From the NCBI RefSeq assembly GCF_009649845.1, contig NZ_WJIE01000008.1:1-64000 (forward strand): DNA of 64,000 nt. The letters are read 5' to 3'. Position 1 is the stretch's first letter. Every line of letters starts with the position of its first letter. The notes under the pieces are model-generated. The model was not told the origin of the DNA. It did not search any database and worked only from the letters and a program-made list of their open reading frames with translations. The translations under genes were made by a program, and so were the position numbers. Of this stretch, positions 34,072-43,300 are shown one piece after another. Source of the stretch: Polyangium spumosum (GTDB taxonomy: Bacteria > Myxococcota_A > Polyangia > Polyangiales > Polyangiaceae).

Positions 34072-34789
34072 CGTCGGAGCCGCGACGGCGCGTGAAGCCG
34101 CGGCGCTGATCTGGCGGAGCCGCGCGCGCGCCGAGCTCGAAGCGTCGGCGCGATTCACGCGGCTCGCGGGGGATCTCGCGGCGTGCGACGCCGTCTCGCC
34201 CGTCGTCACGATGGCCCGCGAGGCGGCCGAGGACGAGCGGCGCCACGCGGTGCAATGCGTGGCGCTCGTGCGCGAGCTCGGGGGGAAAGCCTTCGAGCTC
34301 GGGCCCGCGCCCGCCGCGTGCAAGGTCGGGCCCTCCGGGCTCGAGCCACGCGAGCGGCTGCTCTACGAGGTCGTCGCGATGTCGTGTGTCACGGAGACGC
34401 TGAGCGCGGCCCTGCTCGGCGAGCTCGTCGCGCGCGCGATCGATCCGCTCGTGCGCGAGACCATGCAATCGATCCTCCGCGACGAGGTCGACCACGCGCG
34501 GCTCGGGTGGGCGCACCTCGCGGCCGAGCACGAGCGCGGCGCGCCGGACGTCGTGGGCCCCTCTCTGCCGGCGATGCTCGCCGGCACGGTCTCCGAGGAG
34601 CTCTTCGCGTCCTGGGCAGAGCACCCGGCAGCAGAGTCGCTCTCCGGTCTCGGCGCGCTCGATCGCGCCGAGCGGAGGCGGATCTTCCGCGACACGATGT
34701 CGCTCGTCGTGTTCCCGGGGCTCAGGCGGTTCGGCGTCGATACGGGGCGGGGGGAGAGCTGGCTCGCGGAGCGGCTGCCGCCGTCATGA
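34064..34789 (+). CDS. Ferritin-like di-iron protein
   Basis: About 241 residues from GTG 34064, a four-helix-bundle pattern with carboxylate/His motifs typical of ferritin-like di-iron proteins: an early helix ELEASARFTRLAGDL, EDERRHAVQC, a third helix TETLSAALLGELV and DEVDHARLGW. The start overlaps the upstream lipoprotein by 8 bases; a later Met would lose the first helix. Metal binding is inferred from the motifs. It may oxidise or store metal, or carry out hydroxylation; no substrate evidence exists. Confidence 0.75.
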   Translation: MVDVGAATAREAAALIWRSRARAELEASARFTRLAGDLAACDAVSPVVTMAREAAEDERRHAVQCVALVRELGGKAFELGPAPAACKVGPSGLEPRERLLYEVVAMSCVTETLSAALLGELVARAIDPLVRETMQSILRDEVDHARLGWAHLAAEHERGAPDVVGPSLPAMLAGTVSEELFASWAEHPAAESLSGLGALDRAERRRIFRDTMSLVVFPGLRRFGVDTGRGESWLAERLPPS

Positions 34790-34800
34790 CGAACCTCGCG

Positions 34801-35688
34801 TCATAACCCCAGTTTCCCCAGGAATGGCTCCAGCAAGTCCAGCATGGCCTTGATCCGCGGGACCTCGGCGAGCACGGCGGGCACGACCACGCGCAGGCCG
34901 ATCTCCCGGCCCACGATTTCATCCAGGACCGGGACGAGCGCGCCCTCGGGCAGACCGGGGTCGGGGACCATGGCGTCGGGCACGAGCGCGACGCCATGCC
35001 CCGCGATCGCGAGCTGCCGGATCAAATGAATGTCCGGCGCCGTGATGACGGGCGCGACGGAGAACGTGCCCCCACGCAGGAGCGGCCAGGAGCGTCCGTC
35101 CTCGAAAGGGGCCTCCCAGGTGAGCAAATCGTGACGCGCGAGGTCCTCGACGGACGCCGGCGTGCCCCGCCGCGCGAGGTATTCGCGTGACGCGACCAGC
35201 CACACGCGGAGGCGGGCGAGCTCGCGCGAGACCCACGGCCCCGCGGGGCTCGTCTCGCCAAAATGGATGGCGAAATCCACGTTCTCCATGAGCCCCCCGA
35301 TGGGGTTGTCGCTGAACTGGAGCCGGAAGGCGAGGCGCGGATACGTGCGCGCGAGGGTGAGCAGCGGGGGGAAGAGGTGCGGGGGCAATCCCACGGGCAG
35401 GAGGACACGAAGCACGCCGGACGGCTCGGCGCCGGCCTCCCGGACCGATTGCAAGAGCGCATTCGATTCTTGCACCATCAGCCGCCCGCGCGCCGCGAGG
35501 AGCCGGCCCGCCTCGGTGAGGGAGACGCCGTCACGCGTCCGATCGACGAGCAAGACGCCAGCCCGCGCCTCGAGCTGATCGATGCGCCGACGCAAGGTCG
35601 CGCGGGGCATGCGGAGCGACGTCGCCGCGGCCAGGAACGAGCCCGCCTCGGCCACGGCGAGGAAGGCGCGGAGCTCTTCGAGGTCCAT
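34801..35688 (-). CDS. LysR-family transcriptional regulator
   Basis: A 295-residue regulator: helix-turn-helix LRAFLAVAEAGSFLAAATSL followed by MPRATLRRRIDQLEARAG and an effector-binding domain of the group often controlling stress or oxidoreductase genes. Only 13 bases separate its start from the M50 protease stop upstream, so it is probably the last gene of that operon and not divergent from a target, as is more usual for LysR regulators. Confidence 0.9.
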   Translation of the reverse strand: MDLEELRAFLAVAEAGSFLAAATSLRMPRATLRRRIDQLEARAGVLLVDRTRDGVSLTEAGRLLAARGRLMVQESNALLQSVREAGAEPSGVLRVLLPVGLPPHLFPPLLTLARTYPRLAFRLQFSDNPIGGLMENVDFAIHFGETSPAGPWVSRELARLRVWLVASREYLARRGTPASVEDLARHDLLTWEAPFEDGRSWPLLRGGTFSVAPVITAPDIHLIRQLAIAGHGVALVPDAMVPDPGLPEGALVPVLDEIVGREIGLRVVVPAVLAEVPRIKAMLDLLEPFLGKLGL

Positions 35689-35701
35689 CCCGAAAATTCC
35701 C

Positions 35702-36721
35702 TCAGCTCGGCAGGACGCGCCCGGCCGCCCAGGCGATCAGCGGCAAGGCGACGAGTAATGCGACGAAGGTGCGAAACGCGCGCGCATCCCCCTGCGCCGG
35801 CAGATCCGATTTCAGCCGCACCCCTCCCGCCGCGCACACCACCCAGCCCATCACGTCGCCCGAGAGCAGCGCGGCCACCGCTGCGACGGTGAGCACGATC
35901 CCACGCTGCCGGACATCGAGCGCGCGGAACCCTCGCGCGCCGTCGAGCTGCCAGACCGGGATCAGGTTGAACACGTTGATCATCGCGCCCACGCTCGCCA
36001 CCGCGAGGGCCGTTCGTTCGTGCAGCAACCATCCCGCCGCGAGCGCCGCCGCCGCCGCCGCGCACCCCCACACCGGCCCCGCGAGCCCGACCCGCGCGTC
36101 TTCGCGCGCGTCGATGGGATACTGCCGCAGCCGCACCAGCGCGCCGAGGCCGGGGATGAACATCGGCGCGGTCGCCTGGATGCCGTAATGCCGCAGCGCC
36201 GCGACGTGCCCCATCTCGTGCACGTAAATCGACGCCACGAGCCCGAGCGCGAACGACATCCCGCGGGATCGATCGAGCGCGAGCCAGGCGAACATGGAGA
36301 GCACCGTCGGCAGCGACGCGAGCCCCGAGACGAGCAGCTTCGCTTTGCCGAGGAGCGAGAGCAGAAAATACTTGAGGTTCCAGGCAATCAGCGCGAGCGC
36401 GCCGAGCCCCGCCGCCGCCTTCGCGCGGCCGCCGGGCGTCTTCGGCGTATTGCCGTCACGCTCGAGCGCGAGGCTCAGGCGGCGGATCGTCTCGCCGACC
36501 GCGTGGTGCTGCGTGCTCTCCGGAGGCAGGAGCCCGAGCGCCTCGCGCCAGTGGACGAGGGCGTCTGTCAGGCGGCCTTCGCGCTCGGCGGCCTCGCCGT
36601 CCGCCGCGAGGGACCCGAGCCGCGCGCCGTGCACGAGCTTGCGACACGCGGGGCAAGCGAGCATGCCCGGGGCGAGCTCGACCCCGCAGGCCACGCAACG
36701 CGCGACGGCTCCGCTGCTCAC
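35702..36721 (-). CDS. M50 (site-2-protease-type) membrane peptidase with N-terminal zinc ribbon
   Basis: A 339-residue intramembrane metallopeptidase. Residues 5-22 form a zinc-ribbon pair (CVACG and CPACRK), then a short TPR-like helix pair, then several membrane helices with the zinc-binding HEMGH (YVHEMGHVAALRHYGI) and the second motif NVFNLIPVWQLDG. Site-2 proteases release membrane-held regulators. The start at GTG 36721 overlaps the upstream gene stop by 4 bases. The substrate is unknown. Confidence 0.88.
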   Translation of the reverse strand: MSSGAVARCVACGVELAPGMLACPACRKLVHGARLGSLAADGEAAEREGRLTDALVHWREALGLLPPESTQHHAVGETIRRLSLALERDGNTPKTPGGRAKAAAGLGALALIAWNLKYFLLSLLGKAKLLVSGLASLPTVLSMFAWLALDRSRGMSFALGLVASIYVHEMGHVAALRHYGIQATAPMFIPGLGALVRLRQYPIDAREDARVGLAGPVWGCAAAAAALAAGWLLHERTALAVASVGAMINVFNLIPVWQLDGARGFRALDVRQRGIVLTVAAVAALLSGDVMGWVVCAAGGVRLKSDLPAQGDARAFRTFVALLVALPLIAWAAGRVLPS

Positions 36722-37416
36722 GCGCCGGCGCTGACCTGATACGGCCCGCTGATGGCGACGGGGCCGCCGATGCCACGCGACACCTGCCACGCCGTGCGCA
36801 GGCCGAAGAAGATGATGAGCGCGCCGAGCACGCCGCTGAAGCCGCTCGTGACGTCGAGGACCGGCGCGGCGAGGGTGAAGGCCGCGGCGAGCCCGAAGTA
36901 GAGGATGCTCCCGATCAAGCCGAGGCTCCCGTCTCCGGCGCCGTTGTCGAGCGCCGCGAGGATGCCGGGCAGGTATCCCATCGCAGACGCGAGGTACGTG
37001 AACACGACCGCGAGCACCTGGTGCTTCGTGCCGCCGAAGCCGCGCGTGACCTGCTGGATCACGCGTCCGACGACCCAGCCGATGCCGATCGTCGCGAGCG
37101 CGAGCTGGATCTGGGTGAAGTGGACGAAGACCGCGTACACGGCGCCGCAACCGAGGCCCGCGCCGCCGGCCACGAGGAACGCCTTTCCAAAGGCCGCGCC
37201 GCTGCGGGCTTGCTCGGAGGTGTGGTTCACGGCGTCGCGACACGAGCCACACAGCACCTTGTCGAGGAGCTGATAATACGCCGTCGTGATGCCCGCCTGG
37301 CAGGCCGAACATGTCACGTGCCGGGCGGCGGGATCGCCGAACTCGGCGCGCTCGAAATCGAGCTTCTGTGGGGCTTCTGTTTCAGCAGGTTTGGTGTCGA
37401 GGGTCGCGTCGCTCAT
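36718..37416 (-). CDS. Zinc-ribbon multi-pass membrane protein
   Basis: A 232-residue protein with a CxxC pair (CSACQAG and CGSCRDA) near residues 36-60 and then about four to five hydrophobic helices (for example FLVAGGAGLGCGAVYAVFVH and SILYFGLAAAFTLAAPVL). It is coupled by a GTGA overlap to the M50 protease gene, which also begins with a zinc ribbon, so the two may form a complex or be recruited by the same partner. Confidence 0.75.
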   Translation of the reverse strand: MSDATLDTKPAETEAPQKLDFERAEFGDPAARHVTCSACQAGITTAYYQLLDKVLCGSCRDAVNHTSEQARSGAAFGKAFLVAGGAGLGCGAVYAVFVHFTQIQLALATIGIGWVVGRVIQQVTRGFGGTKHQVLAVVFTYLASAMGYLPGILAALDNGAGDGSLGLIGSILYFGLAAAFTLAAPVLDVTSGFSGVLGALIIFFGLRTAWQVSRGIGGPVAISGPYQVSAGA

Positions 37417-37482
37417 CGCCGAGGGGTCTCCGCGGGCGAGTGGAGCGTCACCGGCGAAGGAAGTCAATCGACGCGGGATGGC

Positions 37483-38727
37483 TCACGCCGTCGGCGAGGT
37501 CGGCGGCGGCAAGACGGCCGTGAAATCACGGACGAACCGCACGGCATACTCCTCGACGAGCTCGCGGACGCGGGAAGGTTCGTCCGCGCGGACGATGAGC
37601 CCCGCGTGGTACGTCTTCTCCGGCGTGCGCCAGACGATCTCCGGGTCCGTGTACGCCGACATGTCCGGGTGCTCCTGCCGCGACAAGGACAGCACCAGGC
37701 CCGCGTAGTCGTGGCGCCGCGGCGGCAGCTCGTACGGGCGTTCGCCCTGCGTGATTTCGATCTTCGCCCATTCGCGCCACAGGTTGATCCCCGTCGCCGC
37801 TTCCACCACGTCCGCCGTGTGGCTCCCGCCGACACGCGCGGCCGCCTCGATGAAGTAGATCCGGCCGTCCTCGGCCGAGCGCACGTACTCGATGTGCGTC
37901 ACGCCCCGCACGAGGCCCATGTGCTCGATCACCCGATCGTTCACGTCGATGAGCTCGCGCCAGAGATCACTCGACCGATCGACCGTCTGCGTCGCCGAAG
38001 GGCCGCCCTGGTTCACCACCTCGAAGAGCGAGGTCCGGTACTGGTGCGCCTCCGCGAACACGATTCGTTTCTCCGAGACGATCGAGTCCACGTGGAAGAA
38101 CTGGCCGGGGATCATCCGCTCGAGCAGGTAACGGGATCGATCGTCGCCGAGCTCCTCGATCACGCGCAGGGCCTCGTCTTCGCGCTCGAGCTTCTTGATG
38201 CCGAGCGACGCCGCCTCGGAGCGGGGCTTGAGCAGCCACGGGGCCGGCACTGTGCGCAAGAAGCGGCGCACGCGCTCGTCGTTCAGCACGTGCACGAAGT
38301 CCGGCACCGGGATGCTGCGATCCTTGGCGCGTGCGCGCATCGCGAGCTTGTCGCGGAAATACCGCGCCGTCGTCTCGCCCATGCCGGGGATACGCAGGTG
38401 CTCGCGCAGGTGCGCGGCGAGCTCCACGTCGTAGTCGTCGAGCGGCGCGACGCGCTCGATCTCGCGCGTGCGGGCGAGGTAACTGACGGCGTTCACCACG
38501 GCGCGTCGATCGTTCAAGGTCGACATGCCGAAGACCTCGTCGATGACCTCGCGCGGCCAGGGCTTGTCGAGCAAGGACTCGAGGGTCAAGAGGATCACCC
38601 GGCATCCCTCGCGCCGCGCCTGCTCGAGGAAATCGTGGCCCTTGAAGTAGCTCGACACGCAGAGGATCGTGGTCGGCAACGGGGGCAGGGAGGCGGGCCT
38701 CGTCGGATCGTGGTCGGTGTTGATCAC
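37483..38727 (-). CDS. ATP-grasp domain ligase
   Basis: A cytoplasmic carboxylate-amine (or thiol) ligase of 414 residues. The ATP-grasp core includes WLLKPRSEAASLGIKK (ATP Lys), ERMIPGQFFHVDSIV, HIEYV and the metal site YFIEAAARVGGSHTADVVEA. The N-terminal part is a Rossmann-like preATP-grasp domain. The start is GTG 38727 with an AAGGGAG ribosome-binding site. Members join an acid to an amine in amino acid or natural-product pathways; no pathway genes flank it, so the substrates cannot be named. Confidence 0.85.
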   Translation of the reverse strand: MINTDHDPTRPASLPPLPTTILCVSSYFKGHDFLEQARREGCRVILLTLESLLDKPWPREVIDEVFGMSTLNDRRAVVNAVSYLARTREIERVAPLDDYDVELAAHLREHLRIPGMGETTARYFRDKLAMRARAKDRSIPVPDFVHVLNDERVRRFLRTVPAPWLLKPRSEAASLGIKKLEREDEALRVIEELGDDRSRYLLERMIPGQFFHVDSIVSEKRIVFAEAHQYRTSLFEVVNQGGPSATQTVDRSSDLWRELIDVNDRVIEHMGLVRGVTHIEYVRSAEDGRIYFIEAAARVGGSHTADVVEAATGINLWREWAKIEITQGERPYELPPRRHDYAGLVLSLSRQEHPDMSAYTDPEIVWRTPEKTYHAGLIVRADEPSRVRELVEEYAVRFVRDFTAVLPPPTSPTA

Positions 38728-38791
38728 GGCGGCTCCCTTACCCCAGCCGGGCCGGGATGTCATCCGGCCCGGTGATACCGCGCCCGCCGCT

Positions 38792-39421
38792 TCAGCCGGC
38801 CATCTCGGCGCCGCGCATCTGGCGAATGAGGGCAATCACGAGATCGATGCCGATCTTGTTGTCGCCCCCCTCCGGGATGATCACGTCCGCCCAGCGCTTC
38901 GAGGGCTCGACGAACATGAGGTGCATCGGCCGCACGGTCTTGTAATACTGCTCCCGGATCGAATCGAAGGTCCGCCCGCGGTGCTCGATGTCGCGGCGGA
39001 TGCGCCGGAACGCGCGGATGTCGGCGTCCGTGTCGACGTAGATCTTGATGTCGAGGTGCTCGCGCAGCTTCGCCTCGACGAACACGAGGATGCCCTCGAC
39101 GATCACCACCGGCGTCGGCGCCACGCGGCGCGAGTCGGGCGCGCGGCGGTGCGTCTTGAAGTCGTACCGAGGGACGTCGATGGACGCCCCACGCCGGAGC
39201 GCGGCGAGGTGCTCGACCAGGAGCTCGGTCTCGAGCGACTCGGGGTGGTCGAAGTTGAGCCCGCAGCGCTCCTCGTAGGAGATGTCACTGCGATCGCGGT
39301 AATACGCGTCGTGCTCGAGGATGGTCACCCCGGCCGGAGGCAACGCCTCGGCGATCCGGCGGGCCACGGTCGTCTTGCCGGAGCCACTGCCGCCGGCAAC
39401 TCCAATCATGAGCGGTCGCAT
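38792..39421 (-). CDS. udk: Uridine kinase
   Basis: It phosphorylates uridine/cytidine to UMP/CMP in pyrimidine salvage. The 209-residue product has the P-loop GVAGGSGSGKTTVA, the substrate segment ILEHDAYYRDRSDISYEE with NFDHPESLE, YDFKTHRR, and VEGILVF followed by RRIRRDIEHRGR. Length and motif order match Udk closely. The ATG at 39421 gives a normal N-terminus. Confidence 0.94.
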   Translation of the reverse strand: MRPLMIGVAGGSGSGKTTVARRIAEALPPAGVTILEHDAYYRDRSDISYEERCGLNFDHPESLETELLVEHLAALRRGASIDVPRYDFKTHRRAPDSRRVAPTPVVIVEGILVFVEAKLREHLDIKIYVDTDADIRAFRRIRRDIEHRGRTFDSIREQYYKTVRPMHLMFVEPSKRWADVIIPEGGDNKIGIDLVIALIRQMRGAEMAG

Positions 39422-39632
39422 CAGAGCTCGTTCGTCCCGGCGGCACCATACTTCGATTCGGCGGCCCGGTCGACTGCCGAACGACGAAGCGAAGGAGCGA
39501 GCCGCGCCACACCCGGACGGACGCCAGGGAGCTTGCCGCAGCGCGGACGGAGCCGAATGTGAGGGGGAGAAGAAGGCGCGAGTCCCGGCGTCCCGACGGC
39601 CGGGTCCGTGCCTGTGCGTCGAGGGAGGCTCC

Positions 39633-40202
39633 ATGAAGTTACCGCTCCAGATCACGTTCCGCGACATGCCATCGTCGGAGTCCGTCGCGCGCGAGGTGCG
39701 CGAGAAGGCCGAGAAGCTGGAGGAGGTCTACGACGGGATTTTGGGGTGCCACGTGGCGATCGCGTCCCACTCCCGAAGGCACCATCAGGGCAACGTCTAC
39801 CGGGTGCGCATCGACATGGCGGTACACGGCGGCGAGGTCGTGTTCGGCCGCGAGGCGTCCGAGGATCACGCGCACGAGGACGTGTACGTCGCGGTCCGCG
39901 ACGCGTTCGACGGCGCGCGCCGTCTCCTCCAGGAGCACGCGGCCAAGCAGCGGGGCGACGTGAAGACACGCGTCGGGCCGCCCCATGGCCGCGTGGCGCG
40001 GATCTTCCACGAGAGCGGCTACGGGTTCCTGGAGTCCGAGGAGGGCTACGACGTCTACTTCCACAAAAACAGCGTCCTGCACAACGGCTTTGCGCGCCTC
40101 GAGGTGGGCGCGGAGGTCCGCTACGAGGAGGAGCTCGGCGAAAAAGGCCCGCAGGCGAGCACGGTCGCCATCGTCGGCAAAAATGGGCACAAGGCGGCCT
40201 AG
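39633..40202 (+). CDS. Ribosome-hibernation (HPF/RaiA) domain fused to cold-shock domain
   Basis: A 189-residue protein. Residues about 3-105 are HPF/RaiA-like (LQITFRDMPSSESVAREVRE; VYRVRIDMAVHGGEVVFG), the domain that binds the small ribosomal subunit when growth slows. Residues about 120-185 are a cold-shock domain with the RNA-binding GRVARIFHESGYGFLESEEG (a RNP1-like YGFLE) and VYFHKNSV. The GAGGGAGG ribosome-binding site fixes ATG 39633. Such fusions exist in some proteobacteria; here it probably protects ribosomes and binds RNA during stress. Confidence 0.85.
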   Translation: MKLPLQITFRDMPSSESVAREVREKAEKLEEVYDGILGCHVAIASHSRRHHQGNVYRVRIDMAVHGGEVVFGREASEDHAHEDVYVAVRDAFDGARRLLQEHAAKQRGDVKTRVGPPHGRVARIFHESGYGFLESEEGYDVYFHKNSVLHNGFARLEVGAEVRYEEELGEKGPQASTVAIVGKNGHKAA

Positions 40203-40206
40203 TCCC

Positions 40207-40231
40207 GAGGGGGACGCCTCGCGTCCCCCTC
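40207..40231 (+). terminator. Strong hairpin after the HPF-CSD gene
   Basis: GAGGGGGACGC (40207-40217) and GCGTCCCCCTC (40221-40231) form a perfect 11-bp stem with a 3-base loop, 5 bases after the stop at 40202. It is followed by CGGGC/GCCCG (40237-40249) and GGAGCGCCG/CGGCGCTCC (40291-40299/40306-40314), so the 40203..40397 gap is a series of hairpins. Confidence 0.65.
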
Positions 40232-40397
40232 TCGTCCGGGCAAAGCCCGTACGATTCACCCCCCGAGGCGAGCTCGCTGCGCGATCTCGCGGAGCGCCGC
40301 TCGATCGGCGCTCCCAACCACCCCCCCTTGCGGAGCCCCGGAGAAGTAGGTACGAACGCCGGCTGCGGACGCGCGGCCCGGGCAGTCGCCCGGCGCG

Positions 40398-43300
40398 GTG
40401 ATCCTTTCGGAGGACGGCGTGGCGGACCCTTCGGGGCGCTTCCCCAGAGCTTCACACGACACGCTGACCGGCGGCTTCTCGGGCCGCCCGCGCGCGGGCT
40501 CGACCTTGCCCGGCCCCATGGCCGAGGCGCCCTTCCATACGCCGATCGGCCCCGCCCTGCGCGCCTTCGAGAAGGGCGCGCGTATCGGCAAGTTCCCGAT
40601 CGTCCGCGTGATGAGCACGGGCGGCATGGGGATCATCTACGAGGCCGCGCACCCCGTGCTCGGCTCGCGCGTCGTCATCAAGACCGTGCGCCCCGAGATG
40701 GCCGGCAAGGCCGCGATGGCCGAGCGCTTCCGCAACGAGGCGCTCGCCGCGAGCCGCATCCGCGACGATCGCCTGCCGCAGATCTTCGACATCGACCGGC
40801 TCGACGACAACACGCAGTACATGGTCATGGAGTACCTCGAGGGCGAGGATCTCCAGCAGCGGCTCACCGAAGGGCCGCTGCCGCCCGCGTACGCGACGCG
40901 CGTGGTCTTCGAGGTCCTCGAGGTCCTGCACAAGGTCCACAAGCTCGGCGTCATCCACCGCGACATCACGCCGCGCAACATCTTCCTCGCCCGCAGCGAG
41001 GTGCTCGGCGAGATCCCGAAGCTGCTCGATTTCGGCGTCGCCCACTTCGTCGACGACCCCAACACGAGGCCGGGCGAGCTCGTGGGGTCGCCGTTTTACA
41101 TGGCCATCGAGCAGGTCCGCGATCACGGCGCGATCGGGCCCTGGACCGACGTCTTCGCCGCGGGCGTCGTGCTCTACGAGCTCGTCGCGGGCGTGCGCCC
41201 CTGGCCAGGGACGAACCTCCTCGGTTACCTCACGGCCCTCGCCGAGCGGCAGCCGCCGCGCCCGCTCGCCGCCGCCGCGCCGAACGTCCCGCCCGGCCTG
41301 GCCGAGGCCGTGATGCGCGCGATCCGCGTCGAGCCGATCGAGCGCTTCCCCGACGCGCTCGCCTTCGCCCGCGCGCTCGAGCCCTTCGCCGCCGATCGCG
41401 CCGTGCTCTACGATCTGCGCCGCGTCGGGCAACGATCGAGCGTGCCCACGCGCCGCGCGAGCCTCGAGAACGAGGCCACGGTCGCGATGACGCGCGGCAA
41501 GACCGTGACGATCCCGCCGCCGCCGCCCGTGCCCAAGCTCGCGGGCATCCAGTCGAAGCTCGCGGGGCTCGGGCGCGTTCGCGCCGGGACCGACGTGCCG
41601 CGGCCGAGCCTGCGCAAGGGCGAGCGCAGGCACCTGACGATCGCGATGGTCGGCCTCGCGCTCGACGAGCCCCGCGAGAGCACGCTCGGCGCCGAGGAGA
41701 TCGAGCAGATCGCCTCGCAGATCTCCGAGGTCGTGGGCCGCGCCTTCGAGACGGCGGGCGCGCGCCTCGACAGGCCGCCGGGCGAGTCCTTGATGGCCGT
41801 CTTCGGCTACCACGCGTCGAGCGAGGACGACGCCGAGCGCGCCGTCGCTGCCGCCTTCGCCGCGCTCGATCAGCGTCACGAGATCAACGCGACCCTCGCC
41901 GAGATCGGCTGCGCGCTCTCCATGCGGATCGGCATCCACACGGGCTTCGTCACGCGCGGCGGTGACGCCATGCTCACGGGCGAGAGCATCAACCTCGCCG
42001 AGGTCCTCCAGCGCTCGGCGCCGCTCAACGCCGTCGTGGTCAGCCGCGAGACGCTCGATCTGCTCGGCGGCAGGTTCACGGAGCGGCACTTCGGGCCGAT
42101 CTCGATGAAGGGCCGCGCGCGCCCGAGCGAGGCGTACGAGATCCTCGGCCCCTCCGAGGTCGAGGGCCCGCGCAAGACGCGCGCCGGCTCCCCCGAGGAG
42201 CGCCCCTTCGTCGGCCGCGACGCCGAGCTCTCCTCGCTCGAGGGCCTCCACGCCGAGGCACGCGCGCGCGGCGGCCTGCACCTCGGGCTCGTGACGGGTG
42301 GTCCCGGCGTCGGCAAGTCGCGCCTCGTGCACGAGCTCCTGCGGCGCATCGAGGCCGACGACGCTCGTTCGACCCTCGTCGTCCGCGCGCACCCGTCCTC
42401 CGCCGCGCCGTACGGCGCCTGGGTGGCCTTCCTCCGCCGCGTCTTTTTCCCGCCCGGCGCGACCATGATCGACGCGCGGGAGACCTCGACCGAGATCGGC
42501 GCCCTCGCCGCCGCGCTCGAAGATTCTCGGCGGAGCGAGCTCATGGCCAAGGCCCCCGTCGTCGACTTCCTCCTCGGCCTCGGCGGGCACGACCTCGTCG
42601 AGCAGTACGGCCCCGACGGCTTCCAGAGCCGCGTCCAGCAGACGCTCACCCTCTTGCTCGAGGCCCTCGCGCGCCGGGCCACTTCGCTCCGGCCTGGCAG
42701 GCCCGTCGTCTGCGTCCTCGACGACATGCACCGCGCCGACGCGACGAGCCTCGAGCTGCTCGGCCGCGTCCTCGGCGGGTATCGCGCCGCGCTCCCCGTC
42801 GTTTTTCTCGTCACGAGCCGCGACGGCGAGATCGCGACGTTGCCCGAGCACGTGGCCGTCACCCGCGTCCCGCTCGTGCCCCTCACGGACGACGAGATCC
42901 GCGACATCGCTGTGCACCTCGCGGGCGAGGAGCCCTCCGCGGACGTCGTGCGCCTGCTCGTCGAGCGCGCCGCGGGCAACCCGCTCTTCGCCGAGGAGCT
43001 CTCGCTCTCCTTGCGCGAGCAGGGCATGGTCATGGCCGACGCGGCCTCCCTCCGCCGCTTCACGGTCCCGTCCTCGCTCGTGGGCATGTTGCTCGCGCGC
43101 CTCGACCGGCTCGAGCCCGAGCTCCGCACCACCCTTCAATACGCGAGCATCCTCGGCGTCGAGTTCAGCGTCGATCTCTTCGAGGCCGTGGCCTCGGCCC
43201 TCGGCGACGAGCGGACCTCGCAGCGCCACCTCCACGAGCTCGTCCGCCGTGGCGTCCTCTCGCACCGGCGCGAGCGCGGCGAGGAGACGTTCACCTTCCG

